Source of the DNA: UBA4615 sp046046245
GTDB taxonomy: Bacteria > Pseudomonadota > Gammaproteobacteria > Burkholderiales > Burkholderiaceae_E
Direction: 5' to 3'
DNA length: 64,000 nucleotides
NCBI GenBank assembly: GCA_046046245.1
Contig: JBJOKE010000040.1
Location: forward strand, 18,576 to 82,575
The position numbers and the translations under genes are program-made. Under the pieces are notes generated by a model, which was not told the origin of the DNA, ran no database searches, and worked only from the letters and a program-made list of their open reading frames with translations. Shown here in pieces: positions 1 through 9,378 of this stretch. How positions within the stretch are numbered: the first letter of the stretch is position 1; every line of letters begins with the position of its first letter.

Positions 1-59
1 GGATGCTGGGGAACGCCGTCCGATTCGGGCGGCTGCGGGGTCTTCGCGTCGTCGCTCAT
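1..59 (-). CDS. N-terminal fragment of an unidentified protein, cut by the window edge
   Basis: On the minus strand an ATG at 59 opens a frame that stays open to the window edge, giving MSDDAKTPQPPESDGVPQH. A strong ribosome binding site (GGAGGAG) lies about six bases upstream of this ATG, which is the main support for a real gene. The visible part is hydrophilic and rich in Pro and Asp, and I do not recognise it. It is divergent from the CobW-family gene, so the two may share the short region 60-169. Confidence 0.45.
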   Translation of the reverse strand, partial: MSDDAKTPQPPESDGVPQH

Positions 60-169
60 CCGGTCTCCTCCGTCACGGGGGCGTGTCGTCGCCCGTCCAC
101 CTCTCACGCTATGCTCACCAGCACGCGCGGTCAACACCGACCCCGTTCCCGACGAGAGGGAGACATCCC

Positions 170-1201
<1,032 letters not shown>

Positions 1202-1492
1202 GGCTCGGTCGGCCTCGCTCGCGCCGACGGGGCCGCGCACCCGGCCGGCCGAGAGGTCCGTCGAACGCGGCGCGTCCTGACGGCCCGGGCGCCGGTACCG
1301 GACGAACGGAGTCGTGCGAAACCCGGATGTTTCCGGTAAGAGTTCGGTGAGAGACCCGTCCCGCGGGGCTTTCTCGCGACACGCGTTCCGAGCGCGTGAG
1401 ATCGTGCACGTCCGAGCGGGTCGGAGTCGTTCACAGTCGAGCCCTGGATCGGGTGGCGAGGGCAATCGCCGGCGGACGAGCGGACGAACGGT

Positions 1493-2485
1493 ATGGTCGA
1501 ACGGAACGGCACGGGGGGCAGGCGGCACTGGGGGAGGATCCCGACGGGTCTGGCCGTGGCGGTGCTGTCGGGCTGCGGCAGCGGCTCCACCGGCTCCGAC
1601 CCGTCGACGCCGACCGCCGTCGCCGGCGATACGCTGACGGCCTCGGCATCGCCCGCGGCGAGTCCGGCGCCTGCGCCCGCGCCCGCTCCCGCTCCCGCGC
1701 CCGCACCGGCGCCCGCTCCCGCACCGGCGCCCGCTCCCGCGCCCGCGCCCGCGCCCGCACCGGTACCCGCCCCTGCCCCGGCACCCGCACCGCCGCCGGC
1801 CCTACCTCCGCCGCCGGTTCCGCCGCCGCCTCCGGCCCCACCGCCACCGGCCCCACCCCCTACGGCCCCACCGCCGCCCGCGCCGCCGGTCCCCAAGACA
1901 CCGCAGGTCAACCCCGGGAGATGGGTCGTCATCGGATCGTCCACCGCCTACGGTACCGGCGCGACGAACCGCTTCGTCACGGCATGGGTCCCGCTCGTCG
2001 TCGCCAACTACTCCAGCGCCGGCGTGACCCTGACGAACCTCGCGGAGTACGGACGGTCGGCCTCCGGCAACGGCTACGGCGACGTCGTGAACGCCTTCAA
2101 CTACGCGCCACGCGCGGTGATCGTCGCGTACCCGACGAACGACATCGCCTACGGCTTCTCGGTCGACCAGACGGTGTCCGCCCTGCGGTCCATCCGCGGC
2201 TACGCACTGGCCCGCGGCGTGCCGGTGATCCTGCTCTCGACCCAGCCACGCGCCTTCACGCCGAGCCAGCTCGACCAGCTCGAGCAGATCGACGCCCAGG
2301 TCTCCGCCATGGCAGGCGACTGCTTCGTCGCCATCCGAGCCGCGCTCGCCGGACCGAACCGACTGATCGCCCCGGCCTTCAGCTATGGCGATGGCATCCA
2401 CACGAACGACGCCGGCCATGCGCTGATCGCGTCGCGCGTCACCACGCTGATCGATTCGGGCAAATGCGTCCGGGTCGTCCGATGA
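1493..2485 (+). CDS. SGNH-hydrolase lipoprotein with long Ala-Pro linker
   Basis: This is a predicted surface or periplasmic lipoprotein esterase. The N-terminus (RRHWGRIPTGLAVAVLSGC) is a lipoprotein signal with the lipid-attachment Cys at residue 28. Residues 58-133 are an almost pure Ala-Pro/Pro linker. The C-terminal part is an SGNH/GDSL hydrolase: block I is GSSTAYGTG with Ser150 in the nucleophile position, block III is PTND, and block V is DGIHTNDAGH with Asp300 and His303. The gene is followed closely by a membrane acyltransferase, a pairing known from polysaccharide O-acetylation systems, so an acyl-transfer or deacylation role on a cell-surface glycan is inferred. The ribosome binding site is weak. 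Confidence 0.75.
   Translation: MVERNGTGGRRHWGRIPTGLAVAVLSGCGSGSTGSDPSTPTAVAGDTLTASASPAASPAPAPAPAPAPAPAPAPAPAPAPAPAPAPAPAPVPAPAPAPAPPPALPPPPVPPPPPAPPPPAPPPTAPPPPAPPVPKTPQVNPGRWVVIGSSTAYGTGATNRFVTAWVPLVVANYSSAGVTLTNLAEYGRSASGNGYGDVVNAFNYAPRAVIVAYPTNDIAYGFSVDQTVSALRSIRGYALARGVPVILLSTQPRAFTPSQLDQLEQIDAQVSAMAGDCFVAIRAALAGPNRLIAPAFSYGDGIHTNDAGHALIASRVTTLIDSGKCVRVVR
1664..1891 (+). repeat. Low-complexity Ala-Pro repeat tract
   Basis: About 230 bases made of alternating GCG/GCT/GCA and CCC/CCG/CCT codons encode the Ala-Pro and then poly-Pro linker of the SGNH lipoprotein. Direct sub-repeats such as GCGCCCGCTCCC recur several times. Such tracts are prone to slippage, so linker length may vary between strains. 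Confidence 0.9.
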
Positions 2486-2512
2486 GTCGCCGCGAAACGC
2501 ACTAGGATCGCG

Positions 2513-3535
2513 ATGCACACCCACTCGCCCCCGTTCGGCATGTCCTCGACCTGGCTAGTGAGGCCCCGTGAGATCGCGCAGGAGAAGGCCGTCGTCGGCT
2601 GGATCCGGATCGCCTGCTTCCTGGCGATCCTGTTCCACCACACGGTGATCGTGCCCTTCGAGTTCGTCGAAGGCCGCGCGCTGATCGCCTGGCTCGACAC
2701 GCTGCGCGACTTCGGCGTCGTCGGCTTCTTCCTCGTCGCAGGCGGGTCGCTGCGCGCGAAGACCCGCGCGAACCCGCGGATGCGCTTCACCGCGTCGGCG
2801 CTCGCGAAGGTGATGGGCGCGGCCCTCGCTGTGACCGCGTTCATGTCGGCCTGGCAGTTCCTTCGCGGGGTGGACGCCCCGCCGTTCTGGGAGCACTTCT
2901 ACCGGAACCTGTACTCGTCGAACCTGTGGTTCCTTCTCGCCTACGCGCTGGCCGGCCCGTTGCTGATCGCGCTCGACGAACGGGCGGCGGCGTTCACCTT
3001 CGCCTGCGGGCTGGTGCTGGTGATCTTCCCGGCCTACGAGATCCAGTCCTCGCCGTACGTGCTGCACGCGATCGCACTGGCCTTCGTCTGCATGTACGTG
3101 GGCTACCACACCTATGGATGGCAGATCCGTCCGCGGATCGCCGTCGCGCTCGCGGCCTCGTGCCTGGTGGCGCGCACCTGGCTCGACGACTTCGGCACGC
3201 CGGTGTACCCGGCCATCGACGCGGTGCTGCGCCTCGTCTACGGGCTCGCGACGGTCCACGTGCTCATGGCCGCGGGCGACCGGCTCGTGCGCCGGGTGCG
3301 CGCGCCTCGGTTCTCGAACTACCTGTTCGTCCCGTACGTGGTCCAGTACCCGCTGATCAGCGTGATGGAGCAGGTGCTCAAGCTGGCCTACATGCTCGTG
3401 TTCGGCACGTTCCAGACCCTCGTGTTCGCCACCTTCACGGAGACGGTGTTCCGCATGGCGATGCTGTTCATCCTCGTCGCGGCCGCCTCGTTCGCGATCG
3501 CCGTCGTCCTCCGCCGTCATGACATCCGTCTCTAG
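2513..3535 (+). CDS. Integral membrane acyltransferase (acyltransferase 3/OpgC-like)
   Basis: A 340-aa polytopic membrane protein with about eight to ten hydrophobic segments. The first (residues about 29-50, ACFLAILFHHTVIVPFEF) carries paired histidines where acyltransferase-3 proteins place their conserved His. The segment NLWFLLAYALAGPL also resembles that family. Such proteins move acyl groups from the cytoplasm onto glycans in the periplasm. It lies between an SGNH lipoprotein and a periplasmic protein whose start overlaps its end by 17 bases, so the three likely form one operon. AGGA five bases before the ATG supports the start. The family assignment is by pattern and not certain. Confidence 0.65.
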   Translation: MHTHSPPFGMSSTWLVRPREIAQEKAVVGWIRIACFLAILFHHTVIVPFEFVEGRALIAWLDTLRDFGVVGFFLVAGGSLRAKTRANPRMRFTASALAKVMGAALAVTAFMSAWQFLRGVDAPPFWEHFYRNLYSSNLWFLLAYALAGPLLIALDERAAAFTFACGLVLVIFPAYEIQSSPYVLHAIALAFVCMYVGYHTYGWQIRPRIAVALAASCLVARTWLDDFGTPVYPAIDAVLRLVYGLATVHVLMAAGDRLVRRVRAPRFSNYLFVPYVVQYPLISVMEQVLKLAYMLVFGTFQTLVFATFTETVFRMAMLFILVAAASFAIAVVLRRHDIRL

Positions 3536-4244
3536 GATCCTCGTCGCCATCGGCTTCGCCGCCGCCGGCCACGTCCACGCGGCGCCGCTGAAGGTGGCGC
3601 TGCCCTGCGACCGGCCGATGCTCCTCGCGGGCGAGGGGGCGACGCTCGTGCCCGCGCCGCAGTCGATTCCGGTCAAGCCGGTCGGCGCGAGGCTGCGCGA
3701 GCTGTTCATCCGAGCCTGCGGCCCGTCGTGGTCGATGCGCGAGCACCCCGAGACGAGCGGCCGGCTCGCCCCTGCACAGGCCGGCCTCGAGGCGACGCTG
3801 CGCGAGCTGCGCCCCGCGGTCGCGGTGTTCGACTTCCCGCATGCCGACCTCGTCGGCGGCGCGACGGTCGACGCGCTGCTTGCCCGCTATGCCTCGCTGA
3901 TGCGGGTCTGCGCCGAGGTGGAGGCCGTCTGCCTCGTGGGCGGACAACGCCCGGTCGACACCGCGCCGGACGAGACCGCGGCCCGGCAGCAGGAGCTCGA
4001 GCGTCGGGCCCGGGAAGCGCTCGGCCGGCACTACCTGCCGCTCTACCTCGCGTTCCGCTCGGAGGCGGCCGGCCGCCGTGCGATCGTCGGACTGGTCGCG
4101 GGCGGCGAGCCGCCGCGGCTGACCGACCTCGGGCACGAGGTGCTGTTCACGCTGTACCGAAACCGGCTGCTCGAGATGACCGCGCCGCCGTCGGCGCAGG
4201 CGTCGGGCGCCAGGCCCGCCCCGCAGGCGGCCGCGGCGCGCTGA
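3519..4244 (+). CDS. Exported protein of unknown function, possibly a degenerate SGNH fold
   Basis: A 241-aa protein with a signal peptide (residues 1-22, cleavage near HVHA-AP). I do not recognise it by name. Its plan resembles an SGNH hydrolase. A strand then PCDRPML (residues 29-35) sits where GDS would be, FDFPHADL (104-111) where the N-D block would be, and LTDLGHEVLF (201-210) near the end with Asp203 and His206 spaced as DxxH. If so, the nucleophile Ser is replaced by Arg and the enzyme would be inactive or altered. The start overlaps the acyltransferase end, so the genes are translationally coupled. It converges with the iorAB-type gene with seven bases between them. Confidence 0.6.
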   Translation: MTSVSRILVAIGFAAAGHVHAAPLKVALPCDRPMLLAGEGATLVPAPQSIPVKPVGARLRELFIRACGPSWSMREHPETSGRLAPAQAGLEATLRELRPAVAVFDFPHADLVGGATVDALLARYASLMRVCAEVEAVCLVGGQRPVDTAPDETAARQQELERRAREALGRHYLPLYLAFRSEAAGRRAIVGLVAGGEPPRLTDLGHEVLFTLYRNRLLEMTAPPSAQASGARPAPQAAAAR

Positions 4245-4251
4245 CCCACGC

Positions 4252-7200
4252 TCAGGCCGCCTTCGCCGCCCGCTTCAGCTCGATCACCTTCGCACCGCCG
4301 CCCGACCACTGCGCGAGCAGCGCCTCGCGTTCCGTCGCGACGGCCTCGGCATGCTGTTCGCGGACGTGCCCGTAGCCGCGCACCTTCTCCGGCAGCGATG
4401 CGAGTCGCACCGCGGTCGCGTGGTTCTGCGAGGTCAGCCCCGCGACGATGCGCTCGAGGTCGCCCTCGTAGGTCGAGAGCAGTTCGCGCGCGAGCCGGCG
4501 CTCCGGCCCGTTGCGGAACGGATCGAGCGCCGTGCCGCGCAACCCGCGCAGCGGCGCCATCAGCCGGAACGCGGTCATCAGCCACGGCCCGACCTCGCGC
4601 TTGACCAGCTTGCCGGTTGCCGGATCGCGCCGGCCGAACGGCCCGCCCGCGACGTGGAACTTCAGTCGGAAGTCGCCCTCGAACGCCTTCTCCAGCTCCT
4701 GTCGGAACTCGGGACGTGCATACAGGCGCGCCACCTCCCACTCGTCCTTGTGCGCCATCAGCTTGAACAGGTACTTCGCGACCGCGCGCGCGAGCGCGTC
4801 GCCGCGTCCGAGCGCCGCCTCGGCCTGCCGCACCCGCTCGACCGCGGCCGCGTAGCGGTTCGCGTACGCGGCGTCCTGGTAGTCGGCGAGGAAAGTGATC
4901 CGGCTGGCGAGCAGCTCGTTCAGCGTCGCCGGCGACTTCGGGTCGAAGCGGATCACCTGCGCGCTCGCCGGGCCCGAACCCGCGGCGATCCTCTCGACCG
5001 CGGGCAGGTCGTGCGCGGCGCGCCGGCCCCACAGGAAGGCGCGCCGGTTGCTCTCGATCGCGACGCCGTTCAGCTCGATCGCGCGGTCGATCGCCGCGAA
5101 GGTGAGCGGCACCAGCCCGCGCTGCCAGGCCGCGCCCAGCATGAACATGTTCGCGGTGATCGAGTCCCCCATCAGCGCGCTGGAGAGCCGCAGCGCCTCC
5201 AGCGCGAGGCCGCGTTCGCCGAACACGCCCGCGAGCTTCTCGGCGAGCGCGTCGGTGTCGGGATTCCAGTCGGGGTTCTTCGGGAACTCGGAGGTCGGGA
5301 CCATGTCGGTGCAGACCACGCCGCCGCTGCCCGCCTTCAGCTTCGAGAAGGTCTCGTCCCCGGCCGACACGATCAGGTCGCAGCCGATCAGGGCGTCGGA
5401 CTCGCCGGCCGCCACGCGGGTCGCGTGCAGCATCGACGGCTCGGGCGCGACCTTCACGTGCGACAGCACCGCGCCGTATTTCTGCGCGAGGCCGGTCACG
5501 TCGAGGTTCGACGAATACAGGCCCTCGAGGTGCGCGGCCACCGCGAGCGTCTGGCCGATCGTGACGACGCCGGTGCCACCGATGCCCGCGACGATGATCG
5601 CGTACGAGCGCTCGGGCCGCGCGATCACCGGCTCGGGCAGGTCGCGGAACGCCGCGTCGCCGGCCGCGGCGGTCGCCGCGAGCGGATCGGCCTTCGCGCC
5701 CTCGCCCGCCGCGCCGCCCGCGCGGCGCACGCGCCCGCCCTCGACCGTCACGAAGCTCGGGCAGAAGCCCTCCTGGCAGGAGAAGTCCTTGTTGCACGAG
5801 CTCTGGTTGATCCGCCGCTTGCGGCCGAACTCGGTCTCGAGCGGCTCGATCGACATGCAGTTCGTGACCTTGCCGCAGTCGCCGCAGCCCTCGCAGACCG
5901 CCGCGTTGATGAACGCGCGCTTGTCCGGGTCGGCCCACTTGCCGCGCTTGCGCAGCCGCCGGCGCTCGGTCGCGCAGGGCTGGTCGTAGACGATCACCGA
6001 GACGTCGGCGTACTCGCGGAAGTCGCGCTGCACGGCGTCGAGCTCGGAACGGTGGTGGACGGTCGTGCCGGCGGGCAGCGACACGCCCTGCCACCTCGAC
6101 GGATCGTCGCTCACCAGCGCGATCCGCTTCACGCCTTCCGCGGAGAGCTCGCCGATGATCCCGGGGATCGACAGCTCGCCGTCGATCTGCTGGCCGCCGG
6201 TCATCGACACGAAGCCGTTGTGCAGGATCTTGTAGGTGATCGGCACGTGCGCGGCCACCGCCTGCCGCACCGCGAGGAATCCCGAGTGGAAGTACGTGCC
6301 GTCGCCCATGTTCGCGAACACGTGCTTCTCGGTGGTGAACGGCTGCTGGCCGAGCCACATCGCGCCCTCGCCGCCCATGTGCGAGACGGTGGTGGTGGTG
6401 GTCGGGTCGCGGAACATCGCCATCGTGTGGCAGCCGATGCCGGCGAGCGCCCGGCTGCCCTCGGGCAGCTTGGTCGAGCGGCCGTGCGGGCAGCCCGAGC
6501 AGAAGCTCGGCGCGCGCACCGGACCGGGGGCCGCGGCCTTCGGGCCGAGCGCGTCGGCCGGCAGCGCGAGCGGGCACGAGGCGTCGTGCAGCCGCAGCCC
6601 GTCGACGATCGCCTGCGCGACCATCGCCGGCGAGATCTCGCCGTGGTTCGGGAAGATCGCCGCGCCACGGTCCTCGGCGAACAGCGGACCGTCGGCGTGC
6701 TTGCCGCGGATCGCGGGCGCGCCCGGCAGACCGTAGAGTGCCGTGCGGATCTGGTCCTCGAGCAGCGGCCGCTTCTCCTCGACCACGAGGATCGTCGAGA
6801 GCCCGCGCGCGAATTCGCGGACGATCGTGGGATCGAGCGGCCACACCAGCCCGACCTTCAGCGTGCGGATGCCGAGCTCGCGCAGCCGCGGCTCGGAGAG
6901 CCCGAGTGCCACCATCGCCTGCTGCAGGTCCTGCCAGGCCTTGCCCGCAGCGACGACGCCGAGGCGTGCCTCGCCGATCGCGCCGCCGATGCGGTTCAGC
7001 CCGTTGGCGCGCGCGTAGGCGAGCACGCGGTGGATCTTGTGGACGTGCAGCCGCTCTTCCTGCGGCACCGCCATGTCGAAGGGCCGCGTGTGCACGCCGC
7101 CGGCGGGCGCCTCGGGCCCGGCGGGCACGACGATGGTCGGCGAGTCGGGCGCGACGTAGACCGAGCCGCCGCCCTCGACGACGTCGGTCACCACCTTCAT

Positions 7201-7812
7201 CCCGGTCCAGCAGCCGGAGAAGCGGCTCATCGCGATGCCGTGCAGGCCGAAGTCGAGCAGTTCCTGCGCGTTGCTCGGATAGAGCAGCGGGATCGTCGCG
7301 GCGACGAAGTTCAGGTCCGAGTAGTTCGCGACCGTCGAGGACTTCGCGCCGTGGTCGTCACCCGCCAGCGCGAGCACGCCGCCCGCGGGCGAGGTGCCCG
7401 CGAGGTTCGCATGCCTGAACGGGTCGCCCGAGCGATCGACCCCCGGCCCCTTGCCGTACCAGATGCCGAACACGCCGTCGACCTTCGCGCCCGGGAACAC
7501 GCCGACGTACTGCGCGCCCCAGAGCTGGGTCGCGGCGAGGTCCTCGTTGACCGCGGGGCGGAACACGACGTTCTGCGCGCCGAGCACGTCCTTCGCGGCC
7601 CACAGCTCCATGTCGTAGCGCCCGAGCGGCGAGCCGCGGTAGCCCGACACGTAGCCGCCGGTGTTCAGGCCCTGGGCGGCATCGCGCAGGCGCTGCTGGA
7701 TCGGCAGGCGCACCAGCGCCTGGGTGCCGGTCATGTAGAGCCAGCCTTCGCCGGCGGTGTAGCGTTCCTTGAGGCTGGTGACCAGCCGCATGCCTTCGGT
7801 CGGCGCGTTCAT
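4252..7812 (-). CDS. Indolepyruvate:ferredoxin oxidoreductase, fused alpha-beta type
   Basis: This 1186-aa enzyme oxidatively decarboxylates aryl-pyruvates (indolepyruvate, phenylpyruvate) to acyl-CoA, passing electrons to ferredoxin. The IorA-like part is N-terminal, with GYVSGYRGSPLGRYD near residue 55 and a TPP-binding region around GIGCHTMAMF and MGDGTYFHSG. A cysteine-rich Fe-S segment (CEGCGDCGKVTNC, then CNKDFSCQEGFC) lies near residues 640-690. The gamma/IorB domain (GIGGTGVVTIGQ) is C-terminal. Length and order match the proteobacterial single-chain form. AGGAG ten bases before the ATG supports the start. It stands alone, so a link to aromatic amino acid breakdown is known only from the family. 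Confidence 0.92.
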   Translation of the reverse strand: MNAPTEGMRLVTSLKERYTAGEGWLYMTGTQALVRLPIQQRLRDAAQGLNTGGYVSGYRGSPLGRYDMELWAAKDVLGAQNVVFRPAVNEDLAATQLWGAQYVGVFPGAKVDGVFGIWYGKGPGVDRSGDPFRHANLAGTSPAGGVLALAGDDHGAKSSTVANYSDLNFVAATIPLLYPSNAQELLDFGLHGIAMSRFSGCWTGMKVVTDVVEGGGSVYVAPDSPTIVVPAGPEAPAGGVHTRPFDMAVPQEERLHVHKIHRVLAYARANGLNRIGGAIGEARLGVVAAGKAWQDLQQAMVALGLSEPRLRELGIRTLKVGLVWPLDPTIVREFARGLSTILVVEEKRPLLEDQIRTALYGLPGAPAIRGKHADGPLFAEDRGAAIFPNHGEISPAMVAQAIVDGLRLHDASCPLALPADALGPKAAAPGPVRAPSFCSGCPHGRSTKLPEGSRALAGIGCHTMAMFRDPTTTTTVSHMGGEGAMWLGQQPFTTEKHVFANMGDGTYFHSGFLAVRQAVAAHVPITYKILHNGFVSMTGGQQIDGELSIPGIIGELSAEGVKRIALVSDDPSRWQGVSLPAGTTVHHRSELDAVQRDFREYADVSVIVYDQPCATERRRLRKRGKWADPDKRAFINAAVCEGCGDCGKVTNCMSIEPLETEFGRKRRINQSSCNKDFSCQEGFCPSFVTVEGGRVRRAGGAAGEGAKADPLAATAAAGDAAFRDLPEPVIARPERSYAIIVAGIGGTGVVTIGQTLAVAAHLEGLYSSNLDVTGLAQKYGAVLSHVKVAPEPSMLHATRVAAGESDALIGCDLIVSAGDETFSKLKAGSGGVVCTDMVPTSEFPKNPDWNPDTDALAEKLAGVFGERGLALEALRLSSALMGDSITANMFMLGAAWQRGLVPLTFAAIDRAIELNGVAIESNRRAFLWGRRAAHDLPAVERIAAGSGPASAQVIRFDPKSPATLNELLASRITFLADYQDAAYANRYAAAVERVRQAEAALGRGDALARAVAKYLFKLMAHKDEWEVARLYARPEFRQELEKAFEGDFRLKFHVAGGPFGRRDPATGKLVKREVGPWLMTAFRLMAPLRGLRGTALDPFRNGPERRLARELLSTYEGDLERIVAGLTSQNHATAVRLASLPEKVRGYGHVREQHAEAVATEREALLAQWSGGGAKVIELKRAAKAA

Positions 7813-7929
7813 CGGACGGAGTCTCCTGCCGCAGCCCCCCCGTGGGCCGCTCGTGTCGGTCCGATGTTACCCGCACGGCGCGCGGCGCCTCGCGATGCAG
7901 GGCGCGGAGCGGAAGGCCCCGGCCCGCGG

Positions 7930-7967
7930 TGCGGGCTCAGGCGGGCAGTGCGGGCTCAGGCGGGCAG
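7930..7967. repeat. Perfect 19-bp tandem duplication over the histidine kinase stop codon
   Basis: The unit TGCGGGCTCAGGCGGGCAG occurs twice head to tail at 7930-7948 and 7949-7967. The copy at 7949-7967 contains the kinase stop codon (7956-7958) and its last three codons (Leu-Pro-Ala). The other copy repeats the same stop 19 bases further on. Confidence 0.95.
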
Positions 7968-9095
7968 CGCGCGCGGCAGGCGCAGCACGAAGGTCGAGCC
8001 CTGTCCGGGGCCGGCGCTCTCGGCAAGGACCGAGCCGCCGTGCAGCTCGGCGAGCCGGCGCACCAGCGACAGGCAGAGGCCGAGGCCCGACGGGCCGGCC
8101 GAGGTCACCACGATCCGGCGCCGGAGCGGCTCGAACAGCCGTGGCAGCGCGTCGGCGCCGATGCCGATGCCGGTGTCGGCGACACGGACCTCGACCTCGG
8201 GCCCCGCGTCGGCCAGGCTCACGTCGATCCGGCCACCGGGCGGCGTATAGCGACAGGCGTTCGCGAGCAGGTTGCCGAGCATCTGGGCGAACCGCACCGG
8301 GTCGGCGTCGACCTCGAGCGGTCCGTCGTCCACCGTCGCGGCCAGCCGGTGGCCGAAGGCGTCGGCCTCGGGCCGCGCGGCCTCGAGCGCGAATCGCACG
8401 GCCTCGCGTGCGTCGAGCCGCTCGCGGCGCAGCTCGATGCGGCCGACGTTGATCCGGCCGACGTCGAGCAGGTCGTCGACCAGCCGGCGCAGGTGGTCGA
8501 CCTGCCGCTCGATCATCCCGACCGCGAGGCGGCCGCGCTCGTCGAGCGGCTGCGTGCGCTCGAGGACCCGGGCCGCGTTGACCACCGGCGCCAGCGGGTC
8601 GCGCAGCTCGTGGGCGAGGATCGCGAGGAAGTCGTCCTTGCGCCGGTCGGCGTCGCGCAGCGCCTGGTCGGCAAGACGGCGCGCCGTGACGTCGGTGTGC
8701 GAGACGACGACGCGCACCGGACCCGATCCGTTCCATCGCGCCGCCTGCAGCGCGAACCACGAGGCGCCGCCGGGCACCTCGCACGGATACTCGAGGTCGA
8801 GCCGGTCGAGATCGCCGGCCAGCACGCGCCGCAGCCCGACCGCGATCTCGCCGGCCTCGGCGCAGCACTCGCCCGCCGCCTCGCAGACCGCGAGATAGTC
8901 TCGTCCGACGCCGAACGCGGGATCGGTCGAGCCGTGTTCGCGGCCGAACCGCCGCCAGGCCGCGTTGACCGCGACGATCCGGCCGCGGCCGTCGAGCACG
9001 CCGATCGACGCCGGCAGCGCGTCGAACGCATGGGCCGGGGCGGAGCGCTCGGCACGCGTCGCGAGCGTGTCGTCTACAGGGAATCGATGGGACAC
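7956..9095 (-). CDS. Soluble PAS-domain sensor histidine kinase
   Basis: A 379-aa kinase with no membrane segment, so it probably senses a cytoplasmic signal. A PAS domain covers about residues 25-140. The dimerisation H-box is FLAILAHELRDPLAP with His162 as the phosphorylated residue. The ATPase domain has the N-box (NLLANACRYTPPGG), the G1 box (VADTGIGIG) and a G2-like GLGLCLSLV. The start used is a GTG without a good ribosome binding site, so it is uncertain. No response regulator is next to it, so it is an orphan kinase here. The PAS domain has four Cys near residues 71-105, which may or may not matter. Confidence 0.88.
   Translation of the reverse strand: MSHRFPVDDTLATRAERSAPAHAFDALPASIGVLDGRGRIVAVNAAWRRFGREHGSTDPAFGVGRDYLAVCEAAGECCAEAGEIAVGLRRVLAGDLDRLDLEYPCEVPGGASWFALQAARWNGSGPVRVVVSHTDVTARRLADQALRDADRRKDDFLAILAHELRDPLAPVVNAARVLERTQPLDERGRLAVGMIERQVDHLRRLVDDLLDVGRINVGRIELRRERLDAREAVRFALEAARPEADAFGHRLAATVDDGPLEVDADPVRFAQMLGNLLANACRYTPPGGRIDVSLADAGPEVEVRVADTGIGIGADALPRLFEPLRRRIVVTSAGPSGLGLCLSLVRRLAELHGGSVLAESAGPGQGSTFVLRLPRALPA
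8891..8902. repeat. Copy 1 of 12-bp repeat with dyad GAGA-N3-TCTC
   Basis: CGAGATAGTCTC within the kinase gene is identical to the copy at 9158-9169 upstream of it. With the next base (G at 8903) it forms the dyad CGAGA-TAG-TCTCG. Confidence 0.6.
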
Positions 9096-9378
9096 GGCGT
9101 GGCGGGGAGGAGGACGCGCCCGTGGGCGCGGGTCGGGCGGGCTGGCCGCCTTTGTGCCGAGATAGTCTCTAGATCGTAACTTAAAGGTATCGTAGGCCGC
9201 TCGTACGTCCGTATTCCCGACTACCCGGGCGGGCGACCGCCGCGCACGCCGACCTGGCGTCGGCGCCCGGTGTCCCGCGCCCCGGCCCTTCGCCCGTCTT
9301 GATCGCGGTCAAGCCCGCTCGCCGCACGGGACGCAGACTGGATGGGTCCGGTTCCGCTGCCCGCCCATGGAGACGCCG
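9096..9378. promoter_or_regulatory. Divergent intergenic region between the histidine kinase and the cytochrome c gene
   Basis: Most of this region is GC-rich and featureless, but 9158-9195 is clearly AT-richer. It contains the second copy of CGAGATAGTCTC (9158-9169) followed by GATCGTAACTTAAAGGTATC. It is the best place for promoters of both flanking genes. No convincing -35/-10 pair could be fixed on either strand. Confidence 0.45.

Noticed and set aside
1664..1891. Possible CRISPR-like or minisatellite array
   Set aside because: The units code for Ala-Pro in frame, have no unique spacers, and lie inside a protein linker.
4351..8250. Very long plus-strand open frame opposite the ferredoxin oxidoreductase
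   Set aside because: It is antisense to a clearly conserved 1186-aa enzyme. It shows no family motif, and long antisense frames are expected at this GC content.
9367..9378. Cytochrome c start at 9367
   Set aside because: The GGAG within this stretch is placed as a ribosome binding site for the ATG at 9379, and no site precedes 9367.
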